Below are positions 61,124-64,000 of a stretch of DNA of 64,000 bases, piece after piece. Numbering within the stretch: position 1 is the stretch's first letter; every line of letters starts with the position of its first letter. The notes beneath the pieces are model-generated. The model made no database searches. It was given only the letters and a program-made list of their open reading frames with translations, and was not told the DNA's origin. Source of the DNA: Cognatilysobacter tabacisoli (GTDB taxonomy: Bacteria > Pseudomonadota > Gammaproteobacteria > Xanthomonadales > Xanthomonadaceae); contig NZ_QXJI01000001.1 in the NCBI RefSeq assembly GCF_003586305.1, positions 1,054,001-1,118,000 on the forward strand, written 5' to 3'. Made by a program: the position numbers and the translations under genes.

Positions 61124-62047
61124 ATGAAGCGCAAGACGTTGATCACGTGCGTGGCTGCCGCGGGACTGGGCGCTGGCCTGCTTGCCTGGTGGTCCACCGC
61201 CCCACGGGTCGACGGGAGGCTGTCGGTGCCTGCCCAGTCGTCCAGTCCGCGCGACGCCAGCATGGCGGACCGCATCGTCGGGTCGGGCGCAAGGACGGCC
61301 ACGCGGCCCGCACTTCTGCCGGGGCGGTTCGACGCCCAACGCGCCGAGCTGGAGGCGCGCGCCGCCGACGGCGATGCGGCGGCGGCCTACCGGTTGGGCG
61401 AGGTCATCGCCCTGTGCCTCGACTACAGGCCGATGCCGGCGGGCGAGTTCACGGCGATGCTGGCGCGGCTGGTGGCCGGCGTCGGCAAGGCGGCGCGCTT
61501 CGGCGAGGAGCCGCTGGATTCCGAGACAACCATCGACCTGTTTCTGTTCGCCTACGAGGAAGCGGAACGCATCTGCGACCAGACCGACGGGCTGCGCGCC
61601 AATCCGCCGACGCAGGACGCATTCCACTGGATCAGCCGCGCCGCCGCGTCGGGTCATCCGATGGCGATGGCGCGCTACGGCGACGTTGCCTTCAAGCCGT
61701 TCAAGGAAACGGCGGAGCTCCTCGACAATGCCGCCGAGGTCGCCCGACGGCGGGAGCTGACCCGCGCCTATGCCGAGCGGGCGCTGCGCGCCGGGGAACC
61801 GGCTGCGCTGCTTGCGCTTGCGAAGGGCCACTCCGCCGAGGGCATCCTCGAACCCGATCCCGTCCGAGCGCTGTCGTATTGGCTCGCCTACCGGCAGACC
61901 GCCGCCGCCAAGCGGCTTCCGGCTGCCATGCTGCGCATGGGCGAAGAGAAGGCAGCCGCCGGCATGTCCTCGTCGGCGCGCGCGCTGGCCGAACGGGAGG
62001 CGCAGCGCCTCCTCTCGGTGGTCGAGCCGAACGGAGCGACGCGATGA
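61124..62047 (+). CDS. Sel1-like membrane-anchored protein, 307 aa (first of pair)
   Basis: A 307-residue protein with an N-terminal signal anchor (MKRKTLITCVAAAGLGAGLLAWW) and an all-helical periplasmic domain. 'ARAADGDAAAAYRLGEVIALC' and 'ASGHPMAMARYGDVAF' are degenerate Sel1/TPR motifs. 'AGEPAALLALAKGHSAEGILEPDPVRALSYWLAY' is a third unit. Sel1-like proteins scaffold protein complexes. Its stop overlaps the next gene's start by four bases (ATGA, 62044-62047); the two products are similar in layout. The ATG at 61124 has an AGGAAAGG site. Confidence 0.75.
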   Translation: MKRKTLITCVAAAGLGAGLLAWWSTAPRVDGRLSVPAQSSSPRDASMADRIVGSGARTATRPALLPGRFDAQRAELEARAADGDAAAAYRLGEVIALCLDYRPMPAGEFTAMLARLVAGVGKAARFGEEPLDSETTIDLFLFAYEEAERICDQTDGLRANPPTQDAFHWISRAAASGHPMAMARYGDVAFKPFKETAELLDNAAEVARRRELTRAYAERALRAGEPAALLALAKGHSAEGILEPDPVRALSYWLAYRQTAAAKRLPAAMLRMGEEKAAAGMSSSARALAEREAQRLLSVVEPNGATR

Positions 62048-63009
62048 GCCGCTCCCGGTGGCTCGCGGTGGCCACGCTCGCGACCGTCATCGGCGCCGGC
62101 GGTGCCTGGCTGCTCATGCGCGGCAGCGTGGGGTCGAGCACGCCCGTGGCCACGGGCGAATCGTCCCGGCAGATCGATGAAGTCGCGCGCGAGTTCGCGC
62201 GGCTGCGTGCGCGTCCTGCGGACGATCGGTTCAACGCGCCGATCGATCCGGCCGACGCAGACTGGCGCATGCCCTTGGCGGACGTGGCAGGCCGACTGCA
62301 GGCGCAGGCCGACGCGGGCGAGGTGCACGCCATGTACGTGCTCGGCAAGCGGATGTCGGATTGCAACAGGACGCTCCGCGACAGGACTCCCGAAAAGCTT
62401 TGGACGGCCTACCAGGACGAACTCGAGTGGGCGAAGCGAGACGGTGCCGAACGTCCGGACTGGGATATGTCCAATCGGGTGCGAAATGCCGAAACACACT
62501 TCATCGTCGGCATGCAGCGCTACGAGGAGTGCACTTCAGTAGAACGGGCCCGGGTCGCCGAAGGCGTGGACTGGCTCGAGAGGGCGGGCCGGCAGGGCGA
62601 TCGTGCTGCGCAGCAGGCATTCGCGGCCGCGCTGGCCAAGGACCTCGAGGATCGAAACGCCGTGATACGGGATGTCGAACGCCTCGCCAGGCGCCGCCAG
62701 CTGGCGCGCGAATGGATCGAGGCCGGCATTCGCGAAGGAGACGAAAGCTCGCTGGACCTGTACGTCGAGTCGCACGGCTATGGCAGCGGCCTGTACGCGC
62801 GTGACCTGCGCACGCTGGTCGTCTACGAATACGTGCGCTCGCTGGTGCGCGGTCGGCGCATAGGCGAGTTCGACGATCTGTGGAGTACGGGCCCCAAGCA
62901 CCGCCACCCCGAAATACCGCCGGATCAGTGGCCGTCCATTCAATCCGAAGGCCAGCGAATCTTCCTTGCCTCGTTCAAGGACGCGCCACGTTCCCGGCGA
63001 CGCTGGTGA
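62044..63009 (+). CDS. Sel1-like membrane-anchored protein, 321 aa (second of pair)
   Basis: A 321-residue protein with the same layout: signal anchor (SRSRWLAVATLATVIGAGGAWLLM) and helical domain with 'AQADAGEVHAMYVLGKRMSDC', 'GVDWLERAGRQGDRAAQQAFAAALAK' and 'REWIEAGIREGDESSLDLYVESHGYG' Sel1-like units. It is translationally coupled to the gene before it and probably arose from it by duplication. A Cys-containing 'MSDCNRTLRD' and 'YEECTSVERARV' may form a disulfide. Partner and function unknown. Confidence 0.75.
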   Translation: MSRSRWLAVATLATVIGAGGAWLLMRGSVGSSTPVATGESSRQIDEVAREFARLRARPADDRFNAPIDPADADWRMPLADVAGRLQAQADAGEVHAMYVLGKRMSDCNRTLRDRTPEKLWTAYQDELEWAKRDGAERPDWDMSNRVRNAETHFIVGMQRYEECTSVERARVAEGVDWLERAGRQGDRAAQQAFAAALAKDLEDRNAVIRDVERLARRRQLAREWIEAGIREGDESSLDLYVESHGYGSGLYARDLRTLVVYEYVRSLVRGRRIGEFDDLWSTGPKHRHPEIPPDQWPSIQSEGQRIFLASFKDAPRSRRRW

Positions 63010-63013
63010 CACA

Positions 63014-63031
63014 CAGGCCGTGCACGGCCTG
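63014..63031. terminator. 18-base perfect palindrome after the Sel1-like pair
   Basis: CAGGCCGTGCACGGCCTG starts 5 bases after the stop of the second Sel1-like gene. It is self-complementary throughout, so it forms a 7-base stem with a 4-base loop in RNA. No T-tract follows. It could end the transcript before the convergent peptidase gene. Confidence 0.35.
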
Positions 63032-63196
63032 CGTCGCACGACCGTCCCTGGGCATCGCATCGCCGCCGCGGAGCTGACGGCGAACGGACATCGGCCTCGT
63101 CTGTATCCTCACGCCCGCCATAGACCCCTTGCGCGGCCCTGCATCGTAGGTACGGACCGTGCCAGAGCCGGCGCCGCGCTCCACCGCGGCCCGACG

Positions 63197-64000
63197 CTAT
63201 CGCCCGCTGCCGCTGCCCAGCTCGTACAGGTACTCGACGTACGACATCACCGCGCCGTCGTAGCCGCGCACGGCGGGCTTGGACGACTCGATCACGAAGT
63301 ACTCGTCGGGCGCGTGCGCGCCGCCGCCGTGGCCGAGGCCGAAGTGCGCCGACGGCAGGCCCAGCGGCGGCTCGGTGAAAACGAAGCCCGGGTACGAGCC
63401 GGCCAGTCGCGGCCACAGCAGCGGCTCCAACCCGTTCCGCTTGAGCACCGCCAGCTGCGCCTGCACCAGCCGCGAACTCGCGTCGGTGCTGGTCGGGTTG
63501 TAGCCGCCGCTGACGTTGACGGCGATGTCGCCGTAGCCGCGCTTGGCCAGGTGCGCCTTCAGCGCCGCGACCGCACCGTCGCGGGTCATCGGCGGCACCA
63601 GCCGCATGTCGATCTTCGCGACCGCGCGGTGCGGCAGCACGGTTTTGCCACCGGGCCCGGTGTAGCCACCGACCAGGCCCTCGATGTTGATCGTCGGCTG
63701 CGACACCAGCCGCTCGTTCGCCTGCTGCCACGGCAGGTCGTCGATCCAGCGCGGCACGCCGAGCTGCTGCCTGGCGCGCGCTTCGTTGCGCTTGGCCATC
63801 GCGGCCGCGACCATCGCCCGGTGTTCGGCGCTGATCGGCGGCGCGGCGGGATACCCGTCGACGGTGATCGTGTTGCCGTCGTCCGACACCAGCGTGTCGA
63901 GCGCCTTGACCAGCCGCCACGCCGGGCTGTCGACCATCGCCTTCAGCGAGGAATGCACGTCCTTGGCCGGGCCGCGGCCCCAGGCGGTGCCGTCGGCGAC
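63197..64000 (-). CDS. M20-family metallopeptidase (C-terminal part, cut by window edge)
   Basis: At least 268 residues of an M20/dapE-type peptidase; the start lies beyond the right edge. 'WGRGPAKDVHSSLKAMVDSPAWRLVKALDTL' corresponds to the dimerisation domain entry (V-H-S motif), 'TINIEGLVGGYTGPGGKTVLPHRAVAKIDMRLVPP' to the beta-strand block, and 'SAHFGLGHGGGAHAPDEYFVIES' to the C-terminal His/Glu metal block. It should cleave peptides or acyl-amino acids. The visible part has no break. It is convergent with the Sel1-like pair. Confidence 0.88.
   Translation of the reverse strand, partial: VADGTAWGRGPAKDVHSSLKAMVDSPAWRLVKALDTLVSDDGNTITVDGYPAAPPISAEHRAMVAAAMAKRNEARARQQLGVPRWIDDLPWQQANERLVSQPTINIEGLVGGYTGPGGKTVLPHRAVAKIDMRLVPPMTRDGAVAALKAHLAKRGYGDIAVNVSGGYNPTSTDASSRLVQAQLAVLKRNGLEPLLWPRLAGSYPGFVFTEPPLGLPSAHFGLGHGGGAHAPDEYFVIESSKPAVRGYDGAVMSYVEYLYELGSGSGR

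Overview
This is a very G+C-rich bacterial chromosome segment in which third codon positions are mostly G or C. It is densely packed, with many 1-8 base overlaps (ATGA/GTGA junctions). The gene families (Blc lipocalin, DbpA helicase, QEGLA-motif protein with an ATP-grasp ligase, sulfate CysTWA operon, OprO/P-type porin, many signal peptides and lipoproteins) point to a Gram-negative gammaproteobacterium. The Xanthomonadales/Lysobacterales (Luteimonas/Lysobacter type) are my best guess; this is inference, since no rRNA marker is present. I saw no rRNA, tRNA, CRISPR array, transposase or phage gene, so most of the window looks like ordinary chromosomal backbone.

Layout. 1-4177: the tail of an upstream gene, an AHSA1-type protein, a GFA-type protein, the tRNA hydroxylase TrhO, a 50-residue membrane protein, an HI0933-type flavoprotein and a YczE-like membrane protein. 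4184-9965 (minus strand): a seven-gene run (S41 peptidase, HD protein, GNAT, borosin-type peptide N-methyltransferase, its small precursor-like partner, diguanylate cyclase). 10080-24341: lipoprotein hydrolase, DUF2256, secreted alpha-amylase, lipocalin, short-chain dehydrogenase, trypsin-like protease, methyltransferase with a YkgJ-type cysteine cluster protein, SemiSWEET-like protein, glycosyltransferase, dbpA, a YaiI-type protein, a cytochrome b561/catalase pair, a PhnA-type protein and a second HI0933-type flavoprotein. 24393-33548: small conserved genes, dienelactone hydrolase, threonine synthase-like enzyme, UdgX with a radical SAM DNA-repair protein, and a DUF2388/DUF4105 pair.

33591-39180: an Lrp-type regulator divergent from ornithine cyclodeaminase, then three tightly linked genes (N-formylglutamate amidohydrolase-like, QEGLA/DUF1704 peptidase-like, glutathione-synthetase-like ATP-grasp). 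39217-43319: esterase, M28 peptidase, UbiB-family kinase. 43387-49681 (minus): a sulfate uptake operon led by an Rrf2 regulator and a YezD-like protein, followed by porin, Sbp, CysT, CysW and CysA. 49928-64000: glutathione transferase, RIO-type kinase, pseudouridine synthase, lipoprotein, DMT transporter, ECF sigma factor with a membrane partner, general-stress flavin protein, an Arg/Tyr-rich secreted protein, VOC protein, DUF1456, M13 peptidase, paired Sel1-like envelope proteins and a truncated M20 peptidase.

The most unusual content is at 6116-7247. A tetrapyrrole-methylase-fold enzyme carrying the borosin N-methyltransferase signature motifs overlaps by 8 bases a 94-residue protein. That small protein looks like a split-borosin precursor (helical leader, short hydrophobic core) and ends in an acidic tail containing a perfectly spaced EF-hand-like calcium loop. 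This suggests a peptide backbone-methylation (RiPP) locus embedded in a run with a c-di-GMP synthase.
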